Position numbers and translations under genes: made by a program. This document shows positions 7,798-16,520 of a stretch of 64,000 bases of DNA, in pieces; position 1 is the stretch's first letter; every line of letters starts with the position of its first letter. Origin of the DNA: Salimicrobium halophilum (GTDB taxonomy: Bacteria > Bacillota > Bacilli > Bacillales > Halobacillaceae); the NCBI RefSeq assembly GCF_900100295.1, contig NZ_FNEV01000005.1:2501-66500 (forward strand), in the 5' to 3' direction. Below the pieces are notes generated by a model. The model worked only from the letters and a program-made list of their open reading frames with translations, had not been told where the DNA came from and made no database searches.

Positions 7798-7922
7798 TGT
7801 CTAGCTGCGAAGCCCAGAAACCCCGAGCCATAAGGAGAACAGATCAGAAAAAAGAAAGAGCACTTTTTGTCTGACAGTTCTCCTTATGGCTGAGGTTTCT
7901 AAACAGGGCTTCTCCGCTTTTC
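7798..7922. repeat. Long hairpin repeat, copy 2 in tandem
   Basis: Same layout as copy 1: TGTCTAGC at 7798, GAAGCCC (7809-7815) with GGGCTTC (7906-7912), AGAAACCCCGAG with CTGAGGTTTCT (7890-7900), CATAAGGAGAAC (7829-7840) with GTTCTCCTTATG (7877-7888), and the tail CTCCGCTTTTC. All three stems differ in sequence from copy 1 yet stay paired, so both arms changed together. It ends just before the stop codon of the 30-codon gene on the minus strand. Confidence 0.85.
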
Positions 7923-8015
7923 TTATTTAGGTGCGCCAGGTTTTTGGTCCCGGCCCGCAGAGAAGATAGATGCGAGGAATGAAATGCAAACCATCATAAT
8001 CAATGTCATTTTCAT
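7923..8015 (-). CDS. Small hydrophobic peptide, 30 residues, unknown
   Basis: A short reading frame encoding a 30-residue peptide with one hydrophobic stretch (MTLIMMVCISFLASIFSA, residues 3-20) and a short polar tail ending QKPGAPK. An excellent ribosome site (AAGGAGG, 8-base spacing to ATG) makes translation likely. It lies 74 bases after lipA on the same strand and may be the last gene of the lipM-lipA unit. It could be a small single-pass membrane protein or a leader-type peptide. I do not recognise a family, and no function is claimed. Confidence 0.55.
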   Translation of the reverse strand: MKMTLIMMVCISFLASIFSAGRDQKPGAPK

Positions 8016-8089
8016 GAGTTATGCCTCCTTCGTATTCCGATCAGTCTTCCTACATTATACATGAGGACATTTAGAAAGGGAATGACCCT

Positions 8090-9037
8090 CTAGAAATTCG
8101 TGCTGGACAACTGTTCGCCTGATGTCTCTTCATACCCTTTGGCATATTCCATTCTTCTTTGAGCGGTCGTTTTGTTCACTTGTTCATCCGCATGGTAAGA
8201 GGAACGTACGAGCGGTCCTGCTTCACAGTGACTGAATCCTTTTTCGAGTGCGATTTGTTTCAGCTCTTCAAATTCATCCGGATGGTAGTATCTTTCCACA
8301 TTCAAATGCTTTTTCGTCGGCTGCAGGTACTGGCCGAGTGTGACGATATCCACGTTATTGGCCCTTAAATCGTCCATCGCTTCGATCAGTTCTTCTTTCG
8401 TTTCCCCGAGACCTACCATGATACTTGATTTCGTAGGTGTATTCGGACGCAATTCTTTCACGCGACGAAGCAACTCGAGGGAACGGTCGTACATAGCGAT
8501 AGCCCGGACACGTTTAGTGAGGCGGCGTACCGTTTCGATGTTGTGGTTGAAGATATCCGGCTCCCCTGCAAGAAGCGTAGACAAACTCTCATAGTCGCCT
8601 TTCATATCAGATGGCAGGATTTCCACGGAACAGCTTGGGACCCTTCTTCGGATAGCGCGTACCGTTTCACCAAAAACGGCAGCCCCTCCGTCGTTCAAAT
8701 CATCACGTGCAACAGAAGTGACAACTACGTGTTTCAGTCCCATGATTTCAACGGATTCGGCGACACGCTCCGGCTCGCCCCAATCGAGCTCGTTCGGAAG
8801 CCCGGTTTTGACAGCACAGAAACGACAGCCACGCGTACACGTATCTCCGAGAATCATGAAGGTAGCTGTCTTCCGTTCACTCCAGCATTCGTGGATGTTC
8901 GGGCATCTAGCTTCTTCGCAGACTGTGTTCAGCTTTTTGTCTTTCATCAGTTTCTTCAGTTTCATGTAGGATTGGTTCGTGTTCAGTTTGATTTTCAGCC
9001 ATTCAGGTTTTCTGATGTGTTCGTAATATTTAGCCAT
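8090..9037 (-). CDS. lipA: Lipoyl synthase
   Basis: A radical-SAM enzyme that inserts two sulfur atoms into octanoyl groups bound to GcvH or E2 proteins, giving lipoate. The 315 residues hold the auxiliary cluster motif [12 protein letters not shown], the radical-SAM motif CTRGCRFC, and the C-terminal RSSYHADE signature that ligates the sacrificial cluster. The start at 9037 is used, not the upstream ATG, because AAAGGAGCGGGAAC precedes it and the N-terminus matches LipA. It lies 16 bases after lipM in the same operon; its product serves OdhB, encoded 6 kb away. Confidence 0.96.
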   Translation of the reverse strand: MAKYYEHIRKPEWLKIKLNTNQSYMKLKKLMKDKKLNTVCEEARCPNIHECWSERKTATFMILGDTCTRGCRFCAVKTGLPNELDWGEPERVAESVEIMGLKHVVVTSVARDDLNDGGAAVFGETVRAIRRRVPSCSVEILPSDMKGDYESLSTLLAGEPDIFNHNIETVRRLTKRVRAIAMYDRSLELLRRVKELRPNTPTKSSIMVGLGETKEELIEAMDDLRANNVDIVTLGQYLQPTKKHLNVERYYHPDEFEELKQIALEKGFSHCEAGPLVRSSYHADEQVNKTTAQRRMEYAKGYEETSGEQLSSTNF

Positions 9038-9053
9038 GTTCCCGCTCCTTTGT

Positions 9054-9890
9054 TTATCGTTTGAGGTTCCATTCATCCGACGCATACTTGGTTTCTGCTA
9101 ACGCTTCGACTTCTTTCCAATCATCCTTCGTAAGTTCCAGAGGTTCAAAGGCTACCTCTAGTCCTTCACGGAATCCTTGTAAAAATGCATCGTGGACGTA
9201 TTCTACCGTTACCTCTTCGTCCATAGCGTCTTCAATGCTGACAGCTTTATGTTTGAAGCCGTTTTTCGCCCGTTCTTTCACTCGTTCACTCGGGTATGTG
9301 AACATATCGAAGAGTTTGGCTTCATCTGTCCGGATCGGTATGGATCCGTGTTGAAGAAGGACACCTTTCTGTCTGACCTGCGCACTACCTGCCGCTTTTT
9401 TCCCATGGATGGTCAGTTCATACCAGGACGGCTCTTCGAAGCAGACGGCCGATTGATTGTTCATTCGTTCTTCTTCCGGGATGGCATACTCCGCTTCGAT
9501 TCCGAGTCTCGAATATCCTTTCATAAGACCTTCGGATAATACAAGGTACGCTTCTTTTACTGTGTTCGGAATCATTGGATGATCCTCTGCTATGATTACG
9601 CTATATGTAAGTTCATCGTCATGAAGAACCGCCCGTCCCCCGGTGAGGCGTCTTACTATGTCTACCTGATGCTCGCTTACCCCTTCTTTACTGATACGCC
9701 CGTCCGTTTTCTGGAAGTGACCGACGGAAAGTCCGGCGGGACTCCACGTGTAAAAACGTAATACGGGAGCGATTTTTTTCTCCCGGTGCCATTTCATCAA
9801 GCTTTCGTCCAAAGCCATGTTCATGGCAGGTGTCAAATCTGGGGTGTAAAGGAAGCTCCATGTGTCCAAACTATTCACTTCTTTCTTCAT
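9054..9890 (-). CDS. lipM: Octanoyl-[GcvH]:protein N-octanoyltransferase
   Basis: LipM moves octanoate from acyl carrier protein onto GcvH, the first step of Bacillus lipoate synthesis. The 278 residues align well with B. subtilis Lip[21 protein letters not shown], the catalytic Cys150 in [27 protein letters not shown], and the C-terminal [14 protein letters not shown]. It belongs to the biotin/lipoate ligase-like fold but is not LplA, as the Cys shows. The first ATG (9890) has a poor ribosome site; a TTG seven codons inside (9869) preceded by a purine-rich stretch is an alternative. It is co-transcribed with lipA. Confidence 0.92.
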   Translation of the reverse strand: MKKEVNSLDTWSFLYTPDLTPAMNMALDESLMKWHREKKIAPVLRFYTWSPAGLSVGHFQKTDGRISKEGVSEHQVDIVRRLTGGRAVLHDDELTYSVIIAEDHPMIPNTVKEAYLVLSEGLMKGYSRLGIEAEYAIPEEERMNNQSAVCFEEPSWYELTIHGKKAAGSAQVRQKGVLLQHGSIPIRTDEAKLFDMFTYPSERVKERAKNGFKHKAVSIEDAMDEEVTVEYVHDAFLQGFREGLEVAFEPLELTKDDWKEVEALAETKYASDEWNLKR

Positions 9891-9963
9891 TTAAAGGATT
9901 AAACGCTTCGATTCTAACAGCCTATGTAATAGATGTCAAAAGAAGGTAAAAGACTTCTCGGAC

Positions 9964-9990
9964 ATGAATAGGTTTCTCCTTACATAAGAT
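9964..9990 (+). promoter_or_regulatory. Possible sigma-E-like promoter of prkA
   Basis: CATAAGAT at 9983-9990 fits the sigma-E -10 consensus CATACAMT at 6 of 8 places. The -35 is poor. It is listed because prkA of B. subtilis is a mother-cell gene. Confidence 0.3.
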
Positions 9991-10022
9991 AGAGTAACTC
10001 AAATGTCCAAGGAGGGGTGGCC

Positions 10023-11918
10023 GTGGATTTATTAAAGAAGGTACAGGATTTTCGGAAACGTGCAAACGAATTGAGATGGGAAGGGACATTTGCTGAATAT
10101 TTACGTTTATTGAAAGAAAAACCATATTTGGCTCAGTCAGCCCACTCACGTGTATATCAGATGATCAAAAGTTCAGGAATCCGTGAAGAAGGTGGACAGA
10201 AGCATTATAACTTTTTCGATGAAGAGATCTATGGGCTCGAAGAATCGATGGAACATCTGGTGGAGGAATATTTTCATCCGGCAGCCAGAAGACTTGATGT
10301 GAAGAAGCGTATTCTCTTGCTCATGGGCCCTGTGAGTGGAGGGAAATCGACCATCGTGCAGCTTTTGAAAAAAGGGCTTGAGCAATATTCGTACACAGAC
10401 GAAGGTGCCGTTTACGCTATAAAAGGGTGTCCTATGCATGAAGATCCACTGCATCTTATTCCGCATTCCCTTAGGAAAGATTTCGAAGAGGAGTACGGAA
10501 TCCGTATAGAAGGTAGTCTTTCTCCATTGAATACGATGAGACTCGAGGAAGAATATGGAGGGCGCATGGAAGATGTGATGGTAGAGAGAATCTTTTTCTC
10601 CGAAGATAAGCGCGTTGGAATCGGAACGTTCAGTCCTTCCGATCCTAAATCACAGGATATCGCTGACCTTACGGGGTCGATCGACTTCTCTACGATAGCG
10701 GAATATGGATCGGAATCAGATCCGAGAGCGTATCGGTTCGACGGGGAATTGAACAAAGCGAACCGCGGGATGATGGAATTCCAGGAGATGCTTAAATGTG
10801 ATGAAAAGTTCTTATGGCACTTGCTGAGCCTTACACAGGAAGGGAATTTCAAAGCTGGACGGTTCGCACTGATTTCTGCAGATGAGTTGATCGTGGCCCA
10901 TACGAACGAAGCGGAATACGAATCGTTCATCGCCAATAAAAAGAATGAGGCGCTTCATTCGCGGATGATCGTCATGCCTGTGCCTTATAATCTGAAAGTC
11001 AGCGAAGAAGAGCGGATTTATCATAAGCTTATCGATGAAAGCGACATGAGGGACATTCATATTGCCCCGCATACCCTGAAGGTGGCTGCGATTTTCACTA
11101 TTCTCACCCGTCTGAAAGATTCGAAGAAAGCGGATGTGGATCTACTTAAGAAAATGCGCCTCTATAATGGGGAAACGGTAGAAGGATTCAACGATAATGA
11201 TGTGGAGGAACTGAAACGGGAGTACACGGATGAAGGAATGAGCGGAATCGACCCGCGTTACGTGATCAACCGTATTTCTTCGACGATCATCAAAAAGGAA
11301 ATGTCCTCCATCAATGCTCTCGACGTGCTCCGGTCACTGAAAGAAGGGTTGCATACGCATCCTTCTATCACAAGTGAAGACCAGGAGAGGTATCTTGATT
11401 TCATTTCCCTTGCAAGGAAGCAGTATGACGATATTGCTAAGCGGGAAGTCCAGAAAGCTTTCGTATATTCGTATGAAGAATCGGCAGTGACCCTCATGGA
11501 CAATTATCTGGATAATGTGGAGGCCTACTGCAATCAATCGACGATCAGGGATCCGCTCACAGGAGATGAGGTGACTCCGGACGAACGGCTGATGAGGTCA
11601 ATAGAAGAGCAGATCGGGGTATCGGAGAATGCGAAGAAAGCATTCCGTGAAGAACTATTGATAAGAATCTCGGCATACGCAAGAAAAGGGAAGAAATTCG
11701 ATTATCGTTCACATGAGCGATTGAGAGAAGCCATCCAGAAGAAACTGTTCGCCGATCTGAAAGATATCGTGAAGATAACGACGACGACGAAGACACCGGA
11801 TGAACAGCAGTTGAAGAAGATCAATGAAGTGGTCGCTACCCTTATTGATGAACACGGCTACAATTCGACCTCCGCGAATGAACTGCTTCGGTACGTAGGA
11901 AGTCTGCTTAATCGTTAG
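10023..11918 (+). CDS. prkA: PrkA family serine protein kinase / AAA ATPase
   Basis: A 631-residue protein, the same length as B. subtilis PrkA. It has an N-terminal AAA-type ATPase with P-loop GPVSGGKSTI (about residues 102-111) and a C-terminal domain related to eukaryotic-like kinases. In Bacillus it acts in sporulation, where ATP-dependent protease activity has also been proposed; in enterics the homologue YeaG works with YeaH. The GTG at 10023 is preferred to the GTG at 10017 because AAGGAGG would be too close to the latter. YhbH, the YeaH counterpart, is at 16.5 kb, separated from prkA by odhAB, and SpoVR is at 40.1 kb. Confidence 0.94.
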   Translation: MDLLKKVQDFRKRANELRWEGTFAEYLRLLKEKPYLAQSAHSRVYQMIKSSGIREEGGQKHYNFFDEEIYGLEESMEHLVEEYFHPAARRLDVKKRILLLMGPVSGGKSTIVQLLKKGLEQYSYTDEGAVYAIKGCPMHEDPLHLIPHSLRKDFEEEYGIRIEGSLSPLNTMRLEEEYGGRMEDVMVERIFFSEDKRVGIGTFSPSDPKSQDIADLTGSIDFSTIAEYGSESDPRAYRFDGELNKANRGMMEFQEMLKCDEKFLWHLLSLTQEGNFKAGRFALISADELIVAHTNEAEYESFIANKKNEALHSRMIVMPVPYNLKVSEEERIYHKLIDESDMRDIHIAPHTLKVAAIFTILTRLKDSKKADVDLLKKMRLYNGETVEGFNDNDVEELKREYTDEGMSGIDPRYVINRISSTIIKKEMSSINALDVLRSLKEGLHTHPSITSEDQERYLDFISLARKQYDDIAKREVQKAFVYSYEESAVTLMDNYLDNVEAYCNQSTIRDPLTGDEVTPDERLMRSIEEQIGVSENAKKAFREELLIRISAYARKGKKFDYRSHERLREAIQKKLFADLKDIVKITTTTKTPDEQQLKKINEVVATLIDEHGYNSTSANELLRYVGSLLNR

Positions 11919-11921
11919 TTC

Positions 11922-11946
11922 AGGGCCCTTTCCAAGGGCTCTTTTT
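11922..11946 (+). terminator. Terminator after prkA
   Basis: Stem AGGGCCCTT/AAGGGCTCT (one G-T pair), 3-base loop, TTTTTC. Confidence 0.8.
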
Positions 11947-12021
11947 CTTTCTGTTTATCTTCCGTGTTTAAACGGGAAAGAAAAAGGGTTAAGTAATAGG
12001 TGTAGAATTTGTCATTTCGTG

Positions 12022-12048
12022 TTCACATTATCCTTTTCTTGTTATAAT
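12022..12048 (+). promoter_or_regulatory. Upstream promoter of odhA
   Basis: TATAAT at 12043-12048 with extended TG (12040-12041); TTCACA is 15 bases before it. The stretch between prkA and odhA (11947-12215) holds only promoters and the cre site. Confidence 0.5.
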
Positions 12049-12121
12049 GATAGAAGAAATGGCTATAGTAGGATAGTAATCAGGAAAAGCGCATGAAAAA
12101 AGAAAAAAGTGCTAATAGCTA

Positions 12122-12150
12122 TTGAAGGTTCATGGTTACAATTCTATAAT
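12122..12150 (+). promoter_or_regulatory. Main promoter of odhAB
   Basis: TTGAAG, exactly 17 bases, then TATAAT. The expected RNA start is near 12157, directly before the cre site. Confidence 0.7.
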
Positions 12151-12161
12151 AGAGTTTGAAT

Positions 12162-12177
12162 TTGCAAACGTTTACGT
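12162..12177 (+). promoter_or_regulatory. Catabolite-responsive element (CcpA site) in odhA leader
   Basis: TTGCAAACGTTTACGT fits the cre consensus WTGNNARCGNWWWCAW at all but one fixed position. Lying just after the expected RNA start, it would place CcpA as a repressor or roadblock, which suits glucose repression of the TCA cycle. Confidence 0.6.
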
Positions 12178-12215
12178 TTTACACATCATCCAAGACAAAT
12201 TTGGGGGTAATTTTC

Positions 12216-15080
12216 GTGTCGAATCCAGAATCCAAAGAAACATTTTGGTCTACATTTCATGGTCCCAATATGGGATACATAGAAGAACAATACGAGCGCT
12301 ACCAGGAAGATGAGACAACGGTCGACGCTTCACTGAAAGAGCTCTTTGATAAGCACGGAGCACCGGTGCAGGCGAATGGTGCAACGACGCAGACCGGAGA
12401 AGGGTCAGCTCCGTCATCTCAGGATATAGTGAAAGTCTCCGCAGCATTGAAGCTTGTAGAGGCTATCCGCCGGGACGGTCATTTGGCTGCAGATATTTAT
12501 GCAGTAGGGGGATTTGACCGTCCGGACGCAGAATTGTTGGAACCGGAAACGTATGGAACATCGAAAGAAGAACTGGAGCAACTGCCTGCAGAATGGGTTT
12601 GGCCGGAAGCGAACGTCAAGCTTGAGAACGCATGGCAGGCGATTCAGACATTGAAAGAGAGATATGCGGGAACACTCTCGTTTGAATACGAACACGTACA
12701 CAACGAAAACGAACGTTCCTGGTTGAGGGACCGTGTGGAATCGGGATCTTTCAACGTCAACCTTTCCAATGAAGAGCGCAAGCAGCTTCTATACCGCCTC
12801 GTGGAAGTGGAAAATTTCGAGCATTTCCTTGCCAAGACATTCGTAGCTCAGAAGCGTTTTTCTATCGAAGGTCTCGATGTCATGGTTCCGATGCTTGATA
12901 AGATGATCCAGGGAGCAGCAGGCGATCATATTCAGCACGTAATGATGGGGATGGCCCACCGCGGGCGCCTCAACGTATTGGCGCACGTTCTTGGCAAGCC
13001 TTACGAAAAGATTTTCTCTGAGTTCAATCATTCTCCGGAGAAAGAATTGATGCCTTCAGAAGGTTCTCAGGGAATCAACTACGGTTGGACAGGCGATGTG
13101 AAATATCACTTCGGTGCCAAGCGTGAAGTGAAAAACGGTGACGATAAACACTCCACGCGCGTAACCTTGAGTCATAACCCTTCTCACTTAGAGTTCGTGA
13201 ACCCTGTTGTCCAAGGGTTTACAAGAGCTGCTCAGGATTACCGGGAAGAACCGGGTAATTCTGTCATCGACGAAGACGCTGCGCTCGGTGTATTGATTCA
13301 CGGGGACGCTGCATTCATCGGCGAAGGTGTCGTTGCAGAGACATTGAACTTAAGTGACCTTGAGGGGTACCGTTCGGGTGGAACGGTGCATATTATTGCG
13401 AACAACCTGGTCGGATTCACAACGAATAGAAAAGATGGAAGATCCACGCGGTATGCCAGTGACCTGGCCAAAGGCTTCGAGATCCCTATCATGCACGTGA
13501 ATGCAGATGATCCGGAAGCTTGTCTTTCTGCTATGGCGCTTGCCTATGAATACCGTCAGAAATTCCATAAAGACGTATTGATCGATCTCGTGGGCTATCG
13601 TCGTTTCGGACATAACGAAATGGACGAACCGAGAGCGACACAGCCTCGTCTTTATAACGAAATTGACGAACATCCGACAGTGGCGGACGTTTATGGCGAA
13701 CGACTTCTTAAACAGGAGGTCATTGAAGACGGGGAGCTGGATGAATATAAAGAGAAAGTGACCTCGAACCTGAATGACATCTATAACAGTATGAAAGAAG
13801 AAGAAACCCATGAGCCGGATGTCCAGAGCCGTCCTCAAGGGGTGGAACGGTCCCTTCAGGAATTCGACACAGTAGTCGAATTGGACCGGTTGAAAGCATT
13901 GAACGAACAGATGCTAAAACGTCCGGAAGGGTTCAACGGCTTCAAAAAACTCGAAAAAATTCTCCAGAAACGACAGAATATGCTTGAAGAAGGCAACAAA
14001 GTCGACTGGGCTACAGCAGAAGCTCTCGCTTTTGCGACCATCCTCGAGGAAGGTCAGCCGATCCGGGTGACCGGTCAGGATACACAGCGCGGAACATTTG
14101 CACACCGTCATATGGTACTCCACGATGTGGAAACAGGGGAAACCTACTGTCCGCTTCATGGCATCGAGCAGGCGAAAGCATCTTTTGATATATTCAACAG
14201 CCCCTTATCGGAAGCAGGAGTGTTAGGGTTCGAATACGGATATAGCGTCCATTCTCAGGAAACGCTCGTTATTTGGGAAGCGCAGTTCGGTGACTTCGCT
14301 AACGCCGGACAGGTGATTTTCGACCAGTTCGTATCATCGGGCCGTGCAAAGTGGAACGAACAGTCGAATATGGTGTTCCTATTGCCACATGGCTATGAAG
14401 GGCAAGGACCGGAGCATTCCAGTGCCCGTTTGGAACGTTTCCTCCAATTGGCTGCTGAGAACAACTGGACGGTGGCTAATGTTACATCAGCCGCCCAGTA
14501 TTTCCATTTACTTAGAAGGCAGTCAGCCATCAGCTGTAAAGAAGAAGAACGACCGCTTGTGCTGATGACACCTAAGAGTCTGCTCCGGAATCAGCGGGTA
14601 GCTTCGGCAGCCGATGAGTTTACGGAAAGTGGCTTCCATACGATTGTCAGACAGCCAGGTCTTACGAAAGAGAAGAAGAAAGACAAAGAGAAAGTGGAAA
14701 CCCTACTTCTCGGAAGCGGGAAGATTATGGTAGATATCGAAGACCGCACGGAGAAAGAAGAGGCTTCTTTCGAGAAAGTGGATGCTGTACGTGTCGAGCA
14801 GATCTATCCTTTCCCTAAAGAGAAACTGAAAGAAATCATGAAAGAATATCCGAAACTGAAAGAGCTTGTATGGGTACAGGAAGAACCGCAAAACATGGGA
14901 AGCTGGTACTTTGTGGAAGGCATCCTGTATAATTTGCTCGGAGAAGGACAGATTCATCGTTATGTAGGACGCCCACATCGTGCTTCTCCTTCTGTCGGTG
15001 AGCCGAATATTCATAAAACAGAACAGAACCGCATCATTCAGGAAGCTCTTCAAATCTCTAAAGGAGGCAATGCACAATGA
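12216..15080 (+). CDS. odhA: 2-oxoglutarate dehydrogenase E1 component
   Basis: E1 of the 2-oxoglutarate dehydrogenase complex: a thiamine-diphosphate enzyme that decarboxylates 2-oxoglutarate and passes the succinyl group to OdhB lipoate. The 954 residues have the family layout: a short N-terminal FWSTFHGPNMGYIEEQY segment that contacts E2, the active-site region GMAHRGRLNVLAHVLGKP, the GDAAFIGEGVVAET thiamine-binding motif, and a transketolase-like C-terminal half. The GTG at 12216 with GGGGGTAA upstream is chosen because it matches the OdhA N-terminus; the earlier in-frame ATG would place the cre site inside the gene. It overlaps odhB by 4 bases. Confidence 0.96.
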   Translation: MSNPESKETFWSTFHGPNMGYIEEQYERYQEDETTVDASLKELFDKHGAPVQANGATTQTGEGSAPSSQDIVKVSAALKLVEAIRRDGHLAADIYAVGGFDRPDAELLEPETYGTSKEELEQLPAEWVWPEANVKLENAWQAIQTLKERYAGTLSFEYEHVHNENERSWLRDRVESGSFNVNLSNEERKQLLYRLVEVENFEHFLAKTFVAQKRFSIEGLDVMVPMLDKMIQGAAGDHIQHVMMGMAHRGRLNVLAHVLGKPYEKIFSEFNHSPEKELMPSEGSQGINYGWTGDVKYHFGAKREVKNGDDKHSTRVTLSHNPSHLEFVNPVVQGFTRAAQDYREEPGNSVIDEDAALGVLIHGDAAFIGEGVVAETLNLSDLEGYRSGGTVHIIANNLVGFTTNRKDGRSTRYASDLAKGFEIPIMHVNADDPEACLSAMALAYEYRQKFHKDVLIDLVGYRRFGHNEMDEPRATQPRLYNEIDEHPTVADVYGERLLKQEVIEDGELDEYKEKVTSNLNDIYNSMKEEETHEPDVQSRPQGVERSLQEFDTVVELDRLKALNEQMLKRPEGFNGFKKLEKILQKRQNMLEEGNKVDWATAEALAFATILEEGQPIRVTGQDTQRGTFAHRHMVLHDVETGETYCPLHGIEQAKASFDIFNSPLSEAGVLGFEYGYSVHSQETLVIWEAQFGDFANAGQVIFDQFVSSGRAKWNEQSNMVFLLPHGYEGQGPEHSSARLERFLQLAAENNWTVANVTSAAQYFHLLRRQSAISCKEEERPLVLMTPKSLLRNQRVASAADEFTESGFHTIVRQPGLTKEKKKDKEKVETLLLGSGKIMVDIEDRTEKEEASFEKVDAVRVEQIYPFPKEKLKEIMKEYPKLKELVWVQEEPQNMGSWYFVEGILYNLLGEGQIHRYVGRPHRASPSVGEPNIHKTEQNRIIQEALQISKGGNAQ

Positions 15081-16408
15081 AGGAAATAAAAGTACCGGAA
15101 CTGGCAGAATCAATTACAGAAGGAACGATAGCGGAATGGCTCGTAGGCGAAGGGGACAAGGTAGAGAAAGGCGACCCTGTTCTTGAACTTGAGACGGATA
15201 AAGTGAACGTGGAAGTCAACGCAGATACAGGTGGTGTCATCACGGAACTCCTTAAAGGGGAAGGGGATGACGTCGAAGTCGGCGACGCGATTGCCAAGGT
15301 AGACGAGACTGGGGAAGCTTCCGGGGATTCCGGATCCGACAGTGGCTCCTCTGAAGAGGATACTTCTAAAGAAGAAAAAGAGGAATCCGATCAGGAAGAG
15401 AAGCAGGAGGCAAAAGAAGAATCTGAGCAGGAAGAAAAGAAAGAACAGAAGGAACAGTCGAAAGAGGATGACTCTTCCGGGGACGATAAGAAGAAAGAAG
15501 ATGTCATCGCTACACCGGCAGCCCGTAAACGTGCGCGCGAATTGGGAATCGATCTCAGCGAAATCTCTGCCCGTGATCCTTATGGCCGTGTTCGTCCGGA
15601 AGACGTGGACGAACATGCCAAAGGCGGTTCGAAGAAAGAAGAGAAACAGTCCTCTAAGTCTTCTTCTGATAAGAAAGAAAAAGAAGAGCCGAAAGAAGAA
15701 TTCGATAAGCCGGTAGAGCGTGAAAAAATGTCCCGTCGTCGACAGACAATCGCTAAGCGTCTCGTAGAAGTGCAGCAGGAATCTGCTATGCTTACAACGT
15801 TCAACGAAGTGGACATGACCAACGTTATGAAACTTCGTAAAGAGCGGAAGGAAGCGTTCCAGGATAAACATGGCGTGAAGCTTGGATTCATGTCCTTCTT
15901 CACCAAAGCAGCCGTCGGAGCTTTGAAAGAATTCCCGCTTTTGAATGCGGAAATCCAAGGCAAAGAAGTTGTGAAGAAGAAATTCTATGATATCGGTATG
16001 GCTGTATCAACAGATGAAGGCTTGGTAGTACCTGTCGTTCGTGATGCTGACCGTATCGGCTTTGCAGGTATCGAAAGTGAAATCATCCGCTTGGCAGAAC
16101 GTGCCCGTAATAAAGAACTCGGACTGGAAGACCTTCAGGGAGGTTCTTTCACAATTACGAATGGTGGTATTTTCGGTTCCATGCTCTCTACACCGATTCT
16201 GAACTCTCCGCAGGTCGGAATCCTTGGACTTCATAACATTGAGAAGCGCCCGAAAGTCATGCCTGATGATTCCATCGAAGCGCGTCCGATGATGTACATC
16301 GCGCTTTCCTACGATCACCGCATTGTAGACGGAAAAGAAGCGGTGCAATTCCTGCGCCGCATCAAAGAAATGATCGAAGACCCATATGACCTTCTTCTTG
16401 AAGGGTAA
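15077..16408 (+). CDS. odhB: 2-oxoglutarate dehydrogenase E2 (dihydrolipoyl succinyltransferase)
   Basis: The E2 core enzyme transfers succinyl from its lipoyl arm to CoA. Seen in 443 residues: a lipoyl domain with the modified Lys42 (ELETDKVNVEV), a first linker (about 80-142) made almost only of E, D, K, S and Q, an E1/E3-binding domain (ATPAARKRARELGIDLSEI, about 146-178), a second charged linker (about 181-213), and the catalytic domain ending in SYDHRIVDGKEAVQFL with the His-Asp pair. The acidic linker is longer than in B. subtilis and fits a salt-adapted protein. AAAGGAGG precedes the ATG. Lipoyl groups come from lipM-lipA nearby. Confidence 0.96.
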   Translation: MKEIKVPELAESITEGTIAEWLVGEGDKVEKGDPVLELETDKVNVEVNADTGGVITELLKGEGDDVEVGDAIAKVDETGEASGDSGSDSGSSEEDTSKEEKEESDQEEKQEAKEESEQEEKKEQKEQSKEDDSSGDDKKKEDVIATPAARKRARELGIDLSEISARDPYGRVRPEDVDEHAKGGSKKEEKQSSKSSSDKKEKEEPKEEFDKPVEREKMSRRRQTIAKRLVEVQQESAMLTTFNEVDMTNVMKLRKERKEAFQDKHGVKLGFMSFFTKAAVGALKEFPLLNAEIQGKEVVKKKFYDIGMAVSTDEGLVVPVVRDADRIGFAGIESEIIRLAERARNKELGLEDLQGGSFTITNGGIFGSMLSTPILNSPQVGILGLHNIEKRPKVMPDDSIEARPMMYIALSYDHRIVDGKEAVQFLRRIKEMIEDPYDLLLEG

Positions 16409-16426
16409 ATGACTTAAGGTTACGTG

Positions 16427-16457
16427 AAGACGACCCATCTCCGGGTCGTCTTTTTTT
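16427..16457 (+). terminator. Terminator after odhB
   Basis: Stem AAGACGACCC/GGGTCGTCTT, 6-base loop, T-run. Confidence 0.92.
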
Positions 16458-16487
16458 GTATAAGTTTTTCTTCCCCTTGCATAGAAT
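16458..16487 (+). promoter_or_regulatory. Possible sigma-E promoter of yhbH
   Basis: CATAGAAT (16480-16487) fits the sigma-E -10 CATACAMT at 7 of 8 places; GTATAAG lies 15 bases upstream as a partial -35. B. subtilis yhbH is a mother-cell gene. Confidence 0.5.
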
Positions 16488-16520
16488 GGAGTAAGCTATG
16501 ACGATAGGGAGGAAATATAA

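Noticed and set aside
7672-7922. Possible CRISPR array
   Set aside because: Only two units of about 125 bases, no short identical repeats and no spacers; the pattern is long hairpins.
15110-15958. Long open frame on the minus strand inside odhB
   Set aside because: It is opposite a certain gene and arises from its Glu/Lys/Ser-rich codons; the protein is a run of Phe, Leu and Arg with no family resemblance.
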